Shown one piece after another: positions 31,545 through 45,146 of a DNA stretch of 64,000 bases (its first letter is position 1; each line of letters starts with the position of its first letter). This DNA comes from Bugula neritina (Eukaryota; Bryozoa; Gymnolaemata; Cheilostomatida; Bugulidae), in assembly GCA_964035545.1 (NCBI GenBank), contig OZ037766.1:352501-416500 (forward strand), in the 5' to 3' direction. A model generated the notes under the pieces. It saw nothing but the letters and a program-made list of their open reading frames with translations, made no database searches and was not told the origin of the DNA. The position numbers and the translations under genes were made by a program.

Positions 31545-34500
31545 ATGATGAATTACAATAGAAAGAATAAAGCTAACGGCAGGATGTCTAGCCGAGCAAG
31601 GCATGTCTCGTCCGGCAGTGGGTATGTGGAGGACCAGGCAACCTACGGTCGTCAACCTGTTACTGGCACAACTAGAAGATATTCAAGAGCAGACAACAAA
31701 GCTGTCATGGAATGCTACTTCAAAAGTAGACCTGGAGTGAGGGCTTATAGAAAAAGAATGTATGAACTCTGGATGGAAAGAGGAGGGTTTGACATCAGCG
31801 AACAGAGACTAGCAGATCAAGCAAGAACTATAAAGAAACACAAGCATTTCACAGAGGAAGAACTCCATTAGACTGAAGAAGGAACTTTGCAAGAACTAGG
31901 CACAACAATTGATGAAGAAGGTCATGAAGAGCTAGATCGACACATAGAAGAGGATATAATAGTTCAGCATGAGATAGCAGATGTACCAACGATAAGAATT
32001 TTAAGATTATCTAGTTCAGAGGCAGAAAAAGTACTAGTTGAAAAAAATTATAGATGAGCGTAGCAGACTAATGCTCGACCAAGCGCCTTTACGCACATTG
32101 AGAGGGTCAAATTACTACAGGTAGTAAGACAGATTAACGAAGTGCTAGACTGTGTTGAGATTATTAATATCACCGAGCTCAATGACACCATCATGGCTTG
32201 TGCAATAATAGTAACAGAACAAGTATGTAACAATACGGAAAGAAGAAAACCTGACAATGTACCAGCATGGAAAGTACGACTACAGAACAAATCAAGAGAA
32301 ATTAGATCAGACTTGAGTAAAGTAGTAGAGTGAAAAGAAGACCTTACAATGATCCATTGAGAAGAAGGCTTGAAGGAAAGTATAGGTTAAAAAATGAAGG
32401 ATATTATGTAGTGATTGAAGAACTGAAGCAAAATCTGAGGGCTGTAAGTCAGAAGATAAACAGATATACAGAACGAGTCGAACAATATAACCAGAACAGG
32501 ATGTTTACAAACAATAAAAAGCGCTTCTATCAAGAATTACAAGGAACTGAATGTACATCTAAAGAGGCACCTGACAAGGAAGAGTTAAAAACGTTCGAGC
32601 AAAATATCTGGGATCAGCCAACTAAACATAATACCAACGCAGAATGGCTAAATAAAGTAAGTAACAAGTTGGAGCATATAGAAAAACAACAGAATTTATG
32701 CATCACAGTGACTGATGTGAAGAAGATGACAAGCAAAATGCCCAATTGGAAATCACCAGGACCAGATGGAGTTCAAGGATATCGGGTTAAGCACCTGACA
32801 AAGCTGCATACACTGATGGCTGACCACCTGCAGAAGTCCTTGGATAACGGGGATGTCCCAGAATGGATGACATCAGGCAAAACAGCATTGATAATGAATA
32901 ATCCAGCTGAAGGAAAGTAACCGGGAAGCTATAGAACAAATACCTGCTTGCCACTTATGTGGAAAACATTGACAGGCATATTAGCTGACAAGCTGTATGA
33001 TCATCTCTCAGAGCAAAATGTCATTGGAGAAGAACAAAAAGGCTGCATTAGAAAGTCAAGATCATCTCATGTTTGACAAGGAAATCATGTGTGACTTGAA
33101 AAAGAGAAGTACCAATCTAGCAATGTGTTGGATAGACTATCAAAAGGCATATGACATGGTACCACACTCATGGATCTTCGAAACAATGCAACTAACTGGA
33201 AGGACTAGTAATGTGATAAGGTAGATAAGAAAAAGCATGAGGTCTTGGTAAACACAACTGGAGTACCTTGGAGAAAAGATCAGAGAAAAAGACATCAAGC
33301 GAGGAATTTTCCAAGGAGACTCTCTATCTCCACTCCTCCTTGTGACTGCTCTTATCCCTCCATCAGTTCTAATGAGAGAAGCGGCTCAAGGATACAAGTT
33401 TCGACAGGGCCGAAAAATAAACCATCTTCTATATATGGATTGACTTGAAGCTATACGAGAAATCGAAGCCAGAACTGGAAGCTTTGGTGAACACTGCCAG
33501 GATCTTCACAAGAGATGTAGAAATGAAATTTGGGTTACAGAAATGTGCCACACTTGTTATAAAAAGAGGAAAGAAAATTGAAGGCACAGGAATCACTATG
33601 CCTGATGAACAGGTAATCAAACATCTAGACGAGGAGCCGTATAAGCACCTAGGAGTTCTTGAGACAGATAGATAGAGTTCTTGGCTGCGCAAGAGCAAGC
33701 ATTCCCTACTAGAAAGTATAACGTAGCTATAATGAAAGGACAAGGTGATTGATTGATTTATTGCATATCACAAACATGACAACACGTTGGGAAATTCAGT
33801 GTAAATACTGGCTGTAATATAAGTAGGAATGAACAAAAATGAGAGAAAAAGTCAAAACTCCGTTGCATTATTTAAAACAAAAGCTCATTTAAAGTATTTG
33901 CAAGATATCGCAAGAAGTAGCAAGAAGTGTCGATGTGTAATGCAAAGGACGAAACTATGATGCATATACTGAGCGAATATGAGAAGTTAGCACAAGGAGA
34001 ATATAAGAAAAGACACGACCGTGTGGCATCGATAATTCACTGGGAGTTGTGTGAACTTCATGAATTTCAGAGAAGCAAAAATTGGTACGACCACTGCGCA
34101 GAATCAGTACTGGAGAATGACAATGTAAAAATCTTGTGAGACTTCAACATACACACCGACAGAGTCATCGAAGCTAAGAGGCCTGATATGGTAGTAGTTG
34201 ACAAGCGTAATGCTGAAACAATGATTATCGATATTTTTATGTTGTGTTAGTTGCAGTTATTATATTTATGCTGTAGAGACTACACTCGGTTGAGGGCTAA
34301 AAACTATATGTTTATTTGTAAATCTACATCTTATATATGTACAGAACATGACGTCATACAGTTGTAATCATCATCTGATTCACGCAGTAATAACAAACAA
34401 CACCATTGCATGCTGTAAACATTCAAAACATTACAGATCTCGCAGTGGCTGGTGAGTACAGAGGGAAAGAAAAAGAATCGGAGAAGATAGGAAAATATCA

Positions 34501-34720
34501 GGATTTAGCACTAGAGTTAACCCACTTCTGGAAAACATCAACAAAAGTCATCACCAATGTAATTGGAGCCCTTGGAGTTTCATACAAGACTGCAGACTGG
34601 ATGGCACTACTTGCCCTTGGTGCAGCTGAAAACAAATACTAACTGATTCAGCAGATAGCCTTACTAGGATCAGCTCACATCATGAGGAAAGTTCTATCCA
34701 TCCCAGCTTAGTGGAACTAG
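31545..34720 (+). pseudogene. Dead non-LTR retrotransposon (LINE) with reverse transcriptase fragments
   Basis: Several frames together make one LINE. The N-terminal piece is at 31545-31871 (YRKRMYELW...EQRLADQARTI). RT starts in 32330-32920 (WKSPGPDGVQGYRVKHL), continues in 32997-33224 (DYQKAYDMVPHSWI), then 33445-33675 (FGLQKCATLVIKRGKK). The C-terminal parts are at 33927-34139 and 34406-34642 (EKIGKYQDLALELTHFWK). The catalytic YMDD box near 33435-33442 is itself disrupted by a one-base frameshift. There are many other stops. Unrelated sequence interrupts it at about 33745-33905 and 34230-34400. The C-terminal region resembles LINE families common in cnidarians and molluscs, from memory; the clade is not assigned. 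Confidence 0.82.
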
Positions 34721-34754
34721 GCCGAAGGTAGAAGGTTACACCAGCTAAAAAGCT

Positions 34755-35220
34755 GTGATACAATCAATAATAATAATAATATCACTATTAGTATTACTAC
34801 TAGTAGTACTAGTAGTAATACTATTAGTATTACTATTAGTATTATTTAAACTTAATGTCATTAGTATTACTATTACTAATAGTAATACTCTAATAGTAAT
34901 ACTAATACTCATAGTGATAGTAATACTTATACTAAGAGTTAGAGTAATAGTATTAGACCATTACTATTAGTATTAAAAATACTAATTATTACTAGTAACT
35001 AATAGTAATAGTAATACTGATACATTTACTAATACTAATAGTAATACTAATATTAAAATTTAATGTACTTAATACTAATAGTAATAGCTATAACTATAAG
35101 TATAAGACTAAGTAATACTATTACTAATACTAATAGTAATAGTAATACTATTAGTATTAGTATTACTATTAGTATTAGAGTATTACTATTAGTATTAGTA
35201 TTAGTATTAGTAAAACTAAA
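34755..35220. repeat. Degenerate (ATTAGTATTACT)n tract after the LINE
   Basis: Right-hand continuation of the tract interrupted by the LINE. Ile/Val/Leu-rich open frames here are artefacts of the repeat. Confidence 0.85.
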
Positions 35221-36510
35221 TGTAATACTTTGATTTAAACTTTAAATTCAAACAACATGATTGAAAATACAGACCAGTGCAACTTTTGCCATTTCTGCTC
35301 TTTAAATCGCAAGCAAACTCAATAAATAGATAATAAATGTGAAATCACAGAAATGCTCAGCCTGCACGTCGGAGCTCCTAAGTACTGCGTCCAAGACTAA
35401 TGGTACTAGTGCAAGGTAAAGTGAAACTGAACGAGATAAAAGTTGATTTATCTGAAACGAAACCAACTTAGCTTAAAATAGACATACTGGAACCGTTGAT
35501 GACTTGACTTGGAATCTTATAATATTTTACAAGTAATAATCGATAGATGTAATACGTTTGCAGGCTTTGAGGCTATACATTTTGCGTGATTTAATAGCAC
35601 TCGACCAATGAAATTAACATTCTCATCATGGCACGTGTTATCAGCTAACTTTATAATGATATTTGATTCCCCACCTTGAAACCGTTTGTTGTCAGCTAGT
35701 AAATCCAAGCTTGTATTGCTACATAAAATCTAAGAGTTATATCACGCTGCATAATGATTGTCACAAAATAGCAAACGTTCTATAACCAGAGTTTCTTAGT
35801 GAATATTGCTAGCAGACAACTCCTATGCATAGCTATTGCCAGCTGGACGTGCCAGCAATTGAAATAAGTATATTAGCAGAATTAATGCAAGAACGGGATG
35901 CTTTGTGAAGCTCTAGCGTCTAAATTCTATTGGACTCTCAAAATGGATACAGTGGTATCGGAAATATAAGTTTGCTTTATTTATTTATGTACATAACGTA
36001 GTAAATAAAACAATATTTCTCATTTATACACTTTTATTGAAAATATATGAATTTAGAACATAGTAACACGTATATCCAACGCAAATAGAAATTATAGCTG
36101 TGATCACAGAACGCTGACACAAGAAATAGCTGAATTCTGACAGAGAAAAAGTAAAGTTACAGAAATTTATCTACTAGTCAAGAGTGGTACACAGAAAGGA
36201 TCACCTTCAACACAACGTATCTCTTTGCCATGAAAACTTGAAGCAATCAATTTCTATCAGCAATATAAAAACTAAGCGAGTAAACTTGAGTATACAAATA
36301 GTAAAAATAAAAATCAGAATAAACGAATATGCTGATGAAAAGTATAAAAGTTCAGTCAAAACAATGAAAAGTAACTTACACAACCAACTAATGGGTATGT
36401 CAAACATCAATACAGTTTATCAGTCAATAAAATCAAATAGTAAAACTCAGAGCTTCAAAAAGAAGGACGAGCTGAGAGAAAGTATAAACATAAGTCAGTG
36501 TCTTGAAGTT
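35221..36510. other. Spacer between SDR units A and B
   Basis: Unique within a unit but repeated between units (for example 40600-41700 and 62200-63250). No gene recognised. The plus-strand open frame at 36184-36585 overlaps the 3' end of SDR copy B in antisense and is not conserved as a protein. Confidence 0.5.
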
Positions 36511-36519
36511 AATAAGGAG

Positions 36520-38736
36520 TTACTCCCACTTGACAATCTGTCTCTTGGACACATGTTGTCCTCTGATCTCTGTGTTTGGAGGTAAGACAGCGAGGTAGTA
36601 GGGTGTGTCAGCACCTACAGTATAACACAGAATATGAGTTGTAAGACAGCGAGGTAGTAGGGTGCGTCAGCACCTACAGTATAACACAGAATATGAGCTG
36701 TATTTTGGAGTTGTCATATTACTAGTATATATATAGTTTACACTAGACTGTCTTTCACTATATACTACATACCTTCATCTATGGTCAGATGTCCCTTGTG
36801 ACTGCTCATACTGGTGCTTACATACCCTGGGCAGACCTGAAAATATAAACAAAATCATAATGGAAACACAACTCCTGTTATCATCAAACTCAAAATACCA
36901 ATTATAATCAATACATATGGAAATTCATTAGCACAAAATTTCCAACTGTTCACCACAATGTATCATATACTTACAGCATTCACGACAATGTCCCTCTCGG
37001 ACACAGAGTTAAACTCCTGCTGATAGGCTCTGGCTAGGAGAGTATCTCCCAGTTTAGAGACGGAATAGGCAGCGTCATCAGGCCAACCTTTCTCAGCAAA
37101 ATCTCCAGCCTTCACGGCTCTGCAACACATGAGAGAGAATATTGTGTAATAGAATGAAACTCTGATATTCCGAATAATTGGAGGTCTGTACCTCTCCACA
37201 AACATGTATGCTACGTGTCGAGTGAATCAACACAAACATCCCAGTTGACATCCCCTCTCCCCACGTTACATTCACCCCTCCCTCCTCACATTACATCCAC
37301 CCCTCCCTCCTCACATTACATCCACCCCTTCCCTCCCTACATTACATCCACCCCTTCCCTCCCTACATTACATCCACTTCTTCCCTCCCTACATTACATT
37401 CACCCCTTCCCTCCCCCGCGTTACATCCACCCTCTCCTCCTCACATTACATCCACCCCTTCCTGCCCCAAGTTATAAACACTCACGAGACGAAGTCAGTC
37501 ATTGCCTGAAGGACTTGAGTCCTGGTCAGGGGAGGATCATTCTTAATAAATGAAGCGTATCTCTCGGGGTTCAACTTCTTAACCTTATGAAGGGCCATTG
37601 GAGCCACCAGGCTGGAGAGAACTACAACTCTAAAACAATCAGCAAATCAGCTCATGATCAATTAACAATAATAGTTCAATATTCAGGTGGACTTACTAGC
37701 TAGAAGGTGGAGGAAAACATTAAATAAAATACTTTATCACAGAACTGGATGTTTACGAGTGAAAATCATACAAACTTTCAACTTGATAACAAAACAATAT
37801 CCCAGAGAAGACAACTTCTTAACAAGTTCAAATGTTAAGGTAAAGCAGAGTACACAGTTTATAGAAAGGCATACAGTGTGTATACTTGGTCTGAATTACA
37901 GATAACCATTAACTATATTAAAGCAAAGTTAAGTATTAACCCAGGAATGCTGCCATAAACCAACATGTGTTAGAGCACTGACCTTGCTCCGTCCTTGAGA
38001 ATAGGAAATAGAGTGTCACACACCATATTAGTACCAAACACATTTGTAGCCAGAGTAACCTCAGCTTTCACAGCGTATGGGTCGGTGGAAGCACTCTAAA
38101 CAACAGAGCAACTCTACTTGTGAGAAAGGATCCCAAGTTACATAATAATGGACCAATCGATAAAAAACAGTTCAGCTACAGTTTTCTTTTCAGCAACCGT
38201 TCAATTTATTTTACTGTCACAAATACTTTACTCCCAGCCAGCAAAACGGACCTTGAAAGCCATGCCGGCATTATTAATCAGGATATCTAGTCCTCCGTGA
38301 TCTTTGGTCAGCTTCTCTTTAACGGCAGCAAAGGTTTCGGGTTTAGTGAGGTCAGCCTCTAAGAACTGAGCTTTCAGACCCTCTGACTGCAGCTTCTTCG
38401 CTGCCTCCTCCCCATTGGCAGCGCTTCGTGCTGTAAATTATGACAACACAGAGGGCTTGGAGACACAGTAGTTATGTAGGTCACAGTAGTTATGTAGGTC
38501 ACAGTAGTTATGTAGGTCACAGTAGTTATGTACGTTACAGTAGTTATGTAGGTCACAGTAGATATGTAGGTCACAGTAGTAATGTAGTTCACAGTAGTTA
38601 TGTGGGTCACAATGCACAATGTAAGTCAAAGTAACGGCACACAACACTCACATGTCCCATAAATTGTCCAATCAGGATGCTCCTTACAAAGTCTTCTGAC
38701 TATGCCATAACCAATACCTTGATTTGCTCCAGTGAC
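36520..38736 (-). CDS. SDR copy B: carbonyl-reductase-like, 5' end missing
   Basis: Exons 38736-38652, 38430-38252, 38095-37983, 37629-37486, 37119-36975, 36836-36773 and 36614-36520, the same lengths as copy A (85, 179, 113, 144, 145, 64, 95). All splice sites and catalytic motifs are kept: TGANQGIG, NNAG, Ser in VVVLSSL, YSVSK, CPGYV. The two candidate 5' exons of copy A and about 450 bases around the first of them are absent upstream. The copy is thus either truncated and silent or uses another first exon. The last-exon repeat has two units. Confidence 0.8.
36582..36699. repeat. 59-bp last-exon repeat, two units, SDR copy B
   Basis: Units at 36582 and 36641, homologous to the 11-unit array of copy A, each carrying the 3' splice site and the first 33 bases of the last exon. 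Confidence 0.93.
37262..37475. repeat. About 26-bp C-rich minisatellite in an SDR copy B intron
   Basis: Units of the form TTACATCCACCCCTTCCCTC plus CTACA. Shorter arrays at the same intron position in copies C and A. Confidence 0.9.
38459..38625. repeat. 18-bp minisatellite (GTCACAGTAGTTATGTAG), SDR copy B intron
   Basis: About nine units between exons 38736-38652 and 38430-38252. The same repeat has about 15 units in copy C (44768-45030) and two in copy A (near 29190). Open frames across it on both strands are artefacts. Confidence 0.92.
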
Positions 38737-38739
38737 CTG

Positions 38740-41700
38740 ATTATAGAATAGTAAGATACTGAGTATATACTAGTATGTAATGTGTTCTTATGTATGTTGA
38801 GTCAGTGTATATGTTATGTTCACTTTGTGAGTCTCACAGCATGAAGTCAACACCAGGAAAACCATGGAAATTTTGCCATTTTAAAGAGAAATGTGTGATT
38901 TGAACCGAACTAAACTGTACATTTTAACTTTATAGTGCTTTCAATTTTACAAATTTTACTGATATATAAGAGCAATTTTCCTTATCATACTTTGTTTATA
39001 CCAATACACTATTTCATTACTGAATGATTCTAATAGATATTAGGCATGCTGTATATACCATGACTTGCAAAAACTCAATAGAGTCTCCCACAGGTGAGAA
39101 TATAGGATTAGTGGATAAAATAACAACAATCAAATATTTGCAGAAGATAGATGAATGAGAGCTGTTTGTTTAATTGAGGAGTCACACAGTAAAGCTTAAG
39201 TTTGAATGTTTTCAAACCTAATTGGTTATGATAACCACTATGTGATGACTGAGTAGACCTTTGGTGACATATAGATGTAGTACAGCAAGTAATGAAATGT
39301 ACACTCATCACTATATTATAACGTTTTATATAAATCATATGACACATTTCAGGGCATACAAGTTGCATGTATTTCAGCATAACTTTGACAGACTTAGGAA
39401 ATAGTTTACATGCAGTGCCAACGTGTTATTATAAATAATTAAACGAAGTAAATTCTCTAACTTGCTAAAGACGGGATACAGGATTCTGTATAGAGTGACA
39501 CACCAAATGTCAATAACTGCCTTAAAATGAATAAACATTAGTTACATTTAACTAAAACAAAGTGTACTACACAATGTTTGTTATTGTAAAAACATGAACA
39601 TCTTTATAATAATCACTTTGTATTACAGTACTTGTACCACTGTAAGTTTTATGCTATACAATATTCTAATAAAGTATATTAAACCAATAGACTCTGAGTA
39701 AAATAGTAATTGCAGTAAGTTAATATAACAAAACCATCACTAAATCTTACAGTGCATATTCAATATTGATATTATAAATATAAGAATATGAAGATCAGCA
39801 GCTCATGACAGATGACTGTTATGTTGATTGTCATATCAAATATTTGATTATAGTAAGAAAGATCAACACTAAAATTGGTAATTAAATTCTTTTATTTACT
39901 ATTAGTATTTCAGTATTTGGTACCCAGAGTAATTATTTACTAATAGTAATACTAATCATAACACTACTTAATTACTATCAGTATTACTATTAATATTAGT
40001 ATTACCCATCCTATAAGTTTTAATTTCATGAGTATTCCTACTATTGCATTATTATGACTCATGAACATCAGTATTACCAAATTGAAAATTAACAAGAATG
40101 GATATCTTTATAGTTTTCTCCCAAGAACGATAAGAGATATGAGGATCAGTACTGATTGAATGACTTCCAGAACAGTCCATGATTGTAAACCACACACAGG
40201 CAGGCTAGTTAAGTTAGCCTGTTAAGTTAATCTTCACAAAAATGTTAACATTGTTTAGACTACTGCCCAAGTACTGACAACTTATTTTCTATATGCGGCA
40301 CACCTCTTTTTCCTTCTAGGTAGGTCTAAGGTGAAAATAACATTGACAGGTATCGACAGGTAATTCCAATAGTAACAAATACAATTGTCATAAGATAATA
40401 ATACTAACACTAACAGCAATACTATGTCTATTGTATTACTATTAGTATTAGCATTACTACTACTACTAGTACTACTATTAGTATTACTATTACTATTAAT
40501 ATTACTATTAGTATTACTATTAGTATTACTATTACTATTAGTATTAGTATTAATTAGTATTAGTACCTAATACTTTGAGTTTGACTTAAACTTTAAAATT
40601 AAACAGTATGAATATAATGGAAAATACAGACCAGTGCAACTTTTGCCATTTCTACTCTTTGAATCGCAAGCAAACTCAATCAATAGATAATAAATGTGAA
40701 ATCACAGAAATGGTCAGCCTGCACGTCGGAGCTCCTAAGTACTACGTCGATACTACTAAAACAAGGTGAAGTGAAACTACGCGGCATATACTTGATTTAT
40801 TCGAAACGAAACCAACTTAGCTTAAAATAGACATACTGGAGTCGTTGATAATTTTACTTGGACCTTATCATTTTAAAAATACCATTTCAATGTAATAATC
40901 TAAATAATATGTTATACGTCTTCAGCGTTTGCAAGTTCAAAGGCTATATATTTTATGCTATCCAATAACACTTGACCAATGAAATTAACATCATTCTCAT
41001 CATGGCACGTGTTATCAGCTACGCGAGAAATATAAACTAGTAATTTATTGTCAGCGAGTAACTCCATGTTGTTAGCAGACAACTCCTATGCATATCTATT
41101 GCCAGCTGAAAGTGCCAGTAAGTCCAAGACAGTTGAAATAAGTATATTAGCAGAGTTAATGTAAGAATGGGTCGGTTTGTAAAACTCTAGCGTCTAAATT
41201 CTATTGAAGTCTCAAAATAGATACAGCGGTATCGGAAATATGAGTTTACTTTATTTAATAATGTAAATAGTGTAGTAAATAAAACAATATTTCTCATTTA
41301 TACACTTTTATTGAAAGTACATGAAGTTAGAACATAGTAACACGTATATCAATCATAAATAGAAATTATAGCTGTCATCACAAAACGCTGACAGAGGAAA
41401 TGGCTGAATTCTGACAAAGTAGAAGCAAAGTTACAGAAATATATCTACTAGCCAAGAGTGGGACACAGAAAGCATCACCTTCAACACAAAGTATCTCTTT
41501 GCCATGAAAAGTTAAAGCAATTTCTATCGGCAATATAAAAACTAAGCGAGTAAACTTGAGTATACACATAGTAAAAATGAAAATCAGAATAAACGAATAT
41601 GCTGATGAAAAGTATAAAAGTTAAAAAAAAACAACAGAAAGTAACTCACACAACCAACTAATGGATTTGTCAAACATCAATACAGATTATCAGTCAATAA

Positions 41701-41790
41701 AATCAAATAGTAAAACTCAGAGCTTCAGAAAGAAGGAAGAGCTGAGAGAAAGTATAAACATAAGTCAGTGTATCTTGAAGTTAATAAGGA
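38740..41790. other. Spacer between SDR units B and C
   Basis: Holds the sequence upstream of copy B, ATTAGT-type tracts (39890-40010, 40380-40570) and the block near 40170-40400 that recurs at 46735-46975 and there received element 2. This copy is the empty counterpart of that insertion site. No gene recognised. Confidence 0.55.
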
Positions 41791-41791
41791 G

Positions 41792-44700
41792 TTACTCCCA
41801 CTTGAAAATCTGTCTCTTGCACACATGTTGACCTCTGATCTCTGTGTTTAGAGGTAAGACAGCGAGGTAGTAGGGTGTGTCAGCACCTACAGTATAACAC
41901 AGAATATGAGTTGTATTTTGGAGTTGTCATATTACTAGTATATATAGTTTACACTACACTGTCTCTGTCACTACTCACTATATACTACATACCTTCATCT
42001 GGAGTCAGATTTCCCTTGTGACTGCTCATACTAGTCATTACATATCCTGGGCAGGCCTAAGATAATATACAAAATCATAATGAAAGCACAACTCCTACTG
42101 TCTCCTTACTAGCTTCAAGCTATCAGACGGTAGGTAAGCTTTTGCTTCTTCTTATTGTGCTCCTTAGCTTACCTTAAGATCCTTAATTTTTCCCCCTTTT
42201 TTTAGAAGCAATAAATCGAAAATAACAACAACTATAAATTGTCATCAAAATGAAAATATTAACTAAAACTTACGCTGTTAACTATAATATATCATATACT
42301 TACATTATAATATATCACATACTTACACTATAATATATCATATACTTACACTATAATATATCCTATACTTACATTATAATATACCACATACTTACACTAT
42401 AATATACCATATACTCACAGCATTCACGACAATGTCCCTCTCGGACACAGAGTTAAACTCTTGCTGATATGCTCTGGCTAGGAGAGTATCTCCCAGGTTA
42501 GAGACTGAATAAGCTTCGTCATCAGGCCAACCTTTCTCAGCAAAATCTCCAGCCTTCACGGCTCTACAATACATGAGAGAGAATATTGTGTAATAGAATG
42601 AAACTCTGATATTCAGAATGATTAGAGGTATGTACCTCTTCAAAAACATGTATTCTACGTGTCGAGTGAAGCAACACAAACATCCCAGTTGACATCCTCT
42701 CTCCCTACATTACATCCACCCCTTCCCTCCTCACATTACATCCACCCCTTCCCTCCTCACATTACATCCACCCCTTCCTGCCCCAAGTTATAAACACTCA
42801 CGAGACGAAGTCAGTCATTGCCTGAAGGACTTGAGTCCTGGTCAGGGGAGGATCACTCTTGATAAATGAAGCGTATCTCTCGGGGTTCAACTTCTTAACC
42901 TTATGAAGGGCCATTGGGGCCCTCATGCTTGAGAGAACTACAACTCTAAAACCAATCAGCAAATCAGCTCATGATCAATTAACAATAATAGTTCAATATT
43001 CAGATGGACTAATTAGCTAGCAGGTGGAGGAACACATTAAATAAAATACTTTATCACAGAACTGGATGTTTAGGAGTGAAAATCATACAAACTTCCAACT
43101 TGATAACGAAACAATATCCTAGAGAAGACAACTTCTTAACAAGTACAAATGTCAGGGTAAAGCAGAGTACACAGTTTATAGAAAGGCATACAGTGTTTAC
43201 ACTTGGTCTGTATTACAGATATTGTTGCAGGAGCTTTTTCGTAGTTTTCAGAAAACCATTGTGTATCGAAAGCTTTTTGTGAAAGCTTTCGCGATAGCTA
43301 TTTACTGACAGTTTTTGTCCAATGAGTCAGTGTAGCTCAATTTTCCTCCTGCTAAAGATGCAGGCAATCTATACTTAATTGTCAAAATAATTGTAAGTAT
43401 CAAGTATTATATTATCCTTCGTTTTGATCTTCCTTAACTAAATGTTTTGTCAGCTGTGTAATTAATGTTAAGTTAACAATATGTTTTCAATTTTCATGGT
43501 TATAGGTTACAGCATGAGTATGAGTTCGAGTCTAAGTCTATCTTAGAAAATATACCGTTGGCAATAGACAAAACATAGAGTTGTGGCCTGCATCTGTGTC
43601 CTCCATCCATTCACCCTTCATTAAGTGAATCACAATACATGGGCATCCGTGCCAAACAGCACCCGTGCTGACGCAGCAATAATCATCAGCTGATACAGTA
43701 ACCATTATCAGCTGTCACAAATATTCATAAACTACATTAAAGTAAAGCTAAGAATAAACCCATGAATACTGCCAAACACCAGTATGTGTTAGAACACCAA
43801 CCTTGCTCCGTCCTTGAGAATAGGAAATAGAGTGTCACACACCATATTAGTACCAAACACATTTGTAGCCAGAGTAACCTCAGCTTTCACCGCGTATGGG
43901 TCGGTGGAAGCATTCTAAACAACAGAGCAACTCTAATTGTGAGACAGGATCCCAAGTTACATAATAATGGACCAATTGATAAAAAACTGGTCAGCTACAA
44001 TTTTCTTTTCAGCAACCGTTCAATTTACTTTACTTTCACAAATATTTTACTCCCGGCCAGCAAAACGGACCTTGAAAGCCATGCCGGCATTATTAATCAG
44101 GATATCCAGTCCACCGTGATCTTTGGTCAGCTTCTCTTTGACGGCAGCAAAGGTTTCGGGTTTAGTGAGGTCAGCCTCTAAGAACTGAGCTTTCAGACCC
44201 TCTGACTGCAATTTCTTCGCTGCCTCCTCCCCATTGCCAGCGCCTCGTGCTGTAAATTATGACAACACAGAAGGCTTGGAGAGAAGTATAGACATCCTAA
44301 CATGTTGAATGTAATGTGCAGAGTAGGTCACAGTAGTTATGTAGGTCAGAGTATTTATGTAGGTCAGAGGATGTAGTGAACTAGGCTGTGATTTAGGCAA
44401 TAAATCCTCACTGATGTCCTTTATTGTATTATTATTCTAACATTACACTGACTGACATCCTTTGACAGTGATTGACATCGTCAAGACTACACTTGCAATT
44501 CAAAACTTGCATAATCTCAGCATAAACCTAAATAAACAATATGAAAAATACAAACAGTTGTAATCCACTAAAAGAAACAATATAATTAATATAAAATATG
44601 ACTTACTTATTTTTGCTCTCAACAAATATCAACTAGTTCACTAGCTCCTGCTATTATCAAGTGCCAGATATTTGTTAGGTAGCACGGACTAGGCTGTAGA

Positions 44701-45146
44701 GAGCTTTTCTATAAAGGTGCTCAATATAGCTAAGATAGCTTAGCAAACTAGCGCTAATTTCACTACAGAGTAGTTATGTAGGTCACAATAGTTATGTAGG
44801 TCACAGCAGTTATGTAGGTTACAGTAGATATGTAGGTCACAGTAGATATGTAGGCCACAGTAGATATGTAGGTCACAGTAGCTATGTAGGTCACAGTAGT
44901 TATGTAGGCCACAGTAGATATGTAGGTCACAGTAGTAATGTAGGTCACAGTAGCTATGTAAGTCACAGTAGTTATGTAGGCCACAGTAGATATGTAGGTC
45001 ACAGTAGTTATGTAGGTCACATTGCACAATGTAGGTCAAAGTAACGGCACACAACACTCACATGTCCCATAAATTGTCCAATTAGGATGCTCCTTACAAA
45101 GCCTTCTGACTATACCATAACCAATACCTTGATTTGCTCCAGTGAC
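41792..45146 (-). CDS. SDR copy C: carbonyl-reductase-like, catalytic Lys replaced by Asn
   Basis: Exons 45146-45062, 44249-44071, 43914-43802, 42945-42802, 42563-42419, 42056-41993 and 41886-41792, same lengths as copy A. The frame is open with intact splice sites. The active-site motif reads YSVSN instead of YSVSK in this window's other copies, so the Lys that lowers the Tyr pKa and binds the cofactor ribose is lost; reductase activity is doubtful. Other changes near the C terminus include HVCKRQIFKWE. No 5' exon was found. Introns carry extra insertions (42104-42237, 43219-43727, 44372-44767). Confidence 0.8.
41854..41912. repeat. 59-bp last-exon unit, single copy, SDR copy C
   Basis: The unexpanded state of the repeat found 11, 2 and 3 times in copies A, B and D. 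It shows the ancestral 3' splice site and exon start. Confidence 0.9.
43219..43727. mobile_element. About 500-bp insertion in an SDR copy C intron, unclassified
   Basis: Copies A and B run directly from GGTCT..ATTACAGATA into the conserved intron. Copy C has extra sequence here, with an internal palindromic core around CGAAAGCTTTTTGTGAAAGC. No clear terminal repeats or target duplication. Its presence in a single copy suggests a small transposon. Confidence 0.4.
44372..44767. mobile_element. Solo-LTR-like or TIR insertion in an SDR copy C intron
   Basis: 396 bp bounded by the inverted repeat TGTAGTGAA ... TTCACTACA, absent from the same intron in copies A and B. TG...CA ends and an AATAAA word suit an LTR, and the LTRs of element 2 also start TGTAGTG on their own strand. 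No clean target duplication is seen, so a terminal-inverted-repeat transposon is also possible. Confidence 0.45.

Noticed and set aside
34755-34970. Hydrophobic 71-codon frame of I, L and V
   Set aside because: Arises from the ATTAGTATTACT-type tract; composition only.
36184-36585. 133-codon plus-strand frame
   Set aside because: Antisense to the last exon and 3' UTR of SDR copy B; its equivalents in other copies are broken at different places.
38374-38647. Frames with TVTYITT, CDLHNYC or SYVGH repeats (also 44740-45057)
   Set aside because: An 18-bp intronic minisatellite read in several frames.
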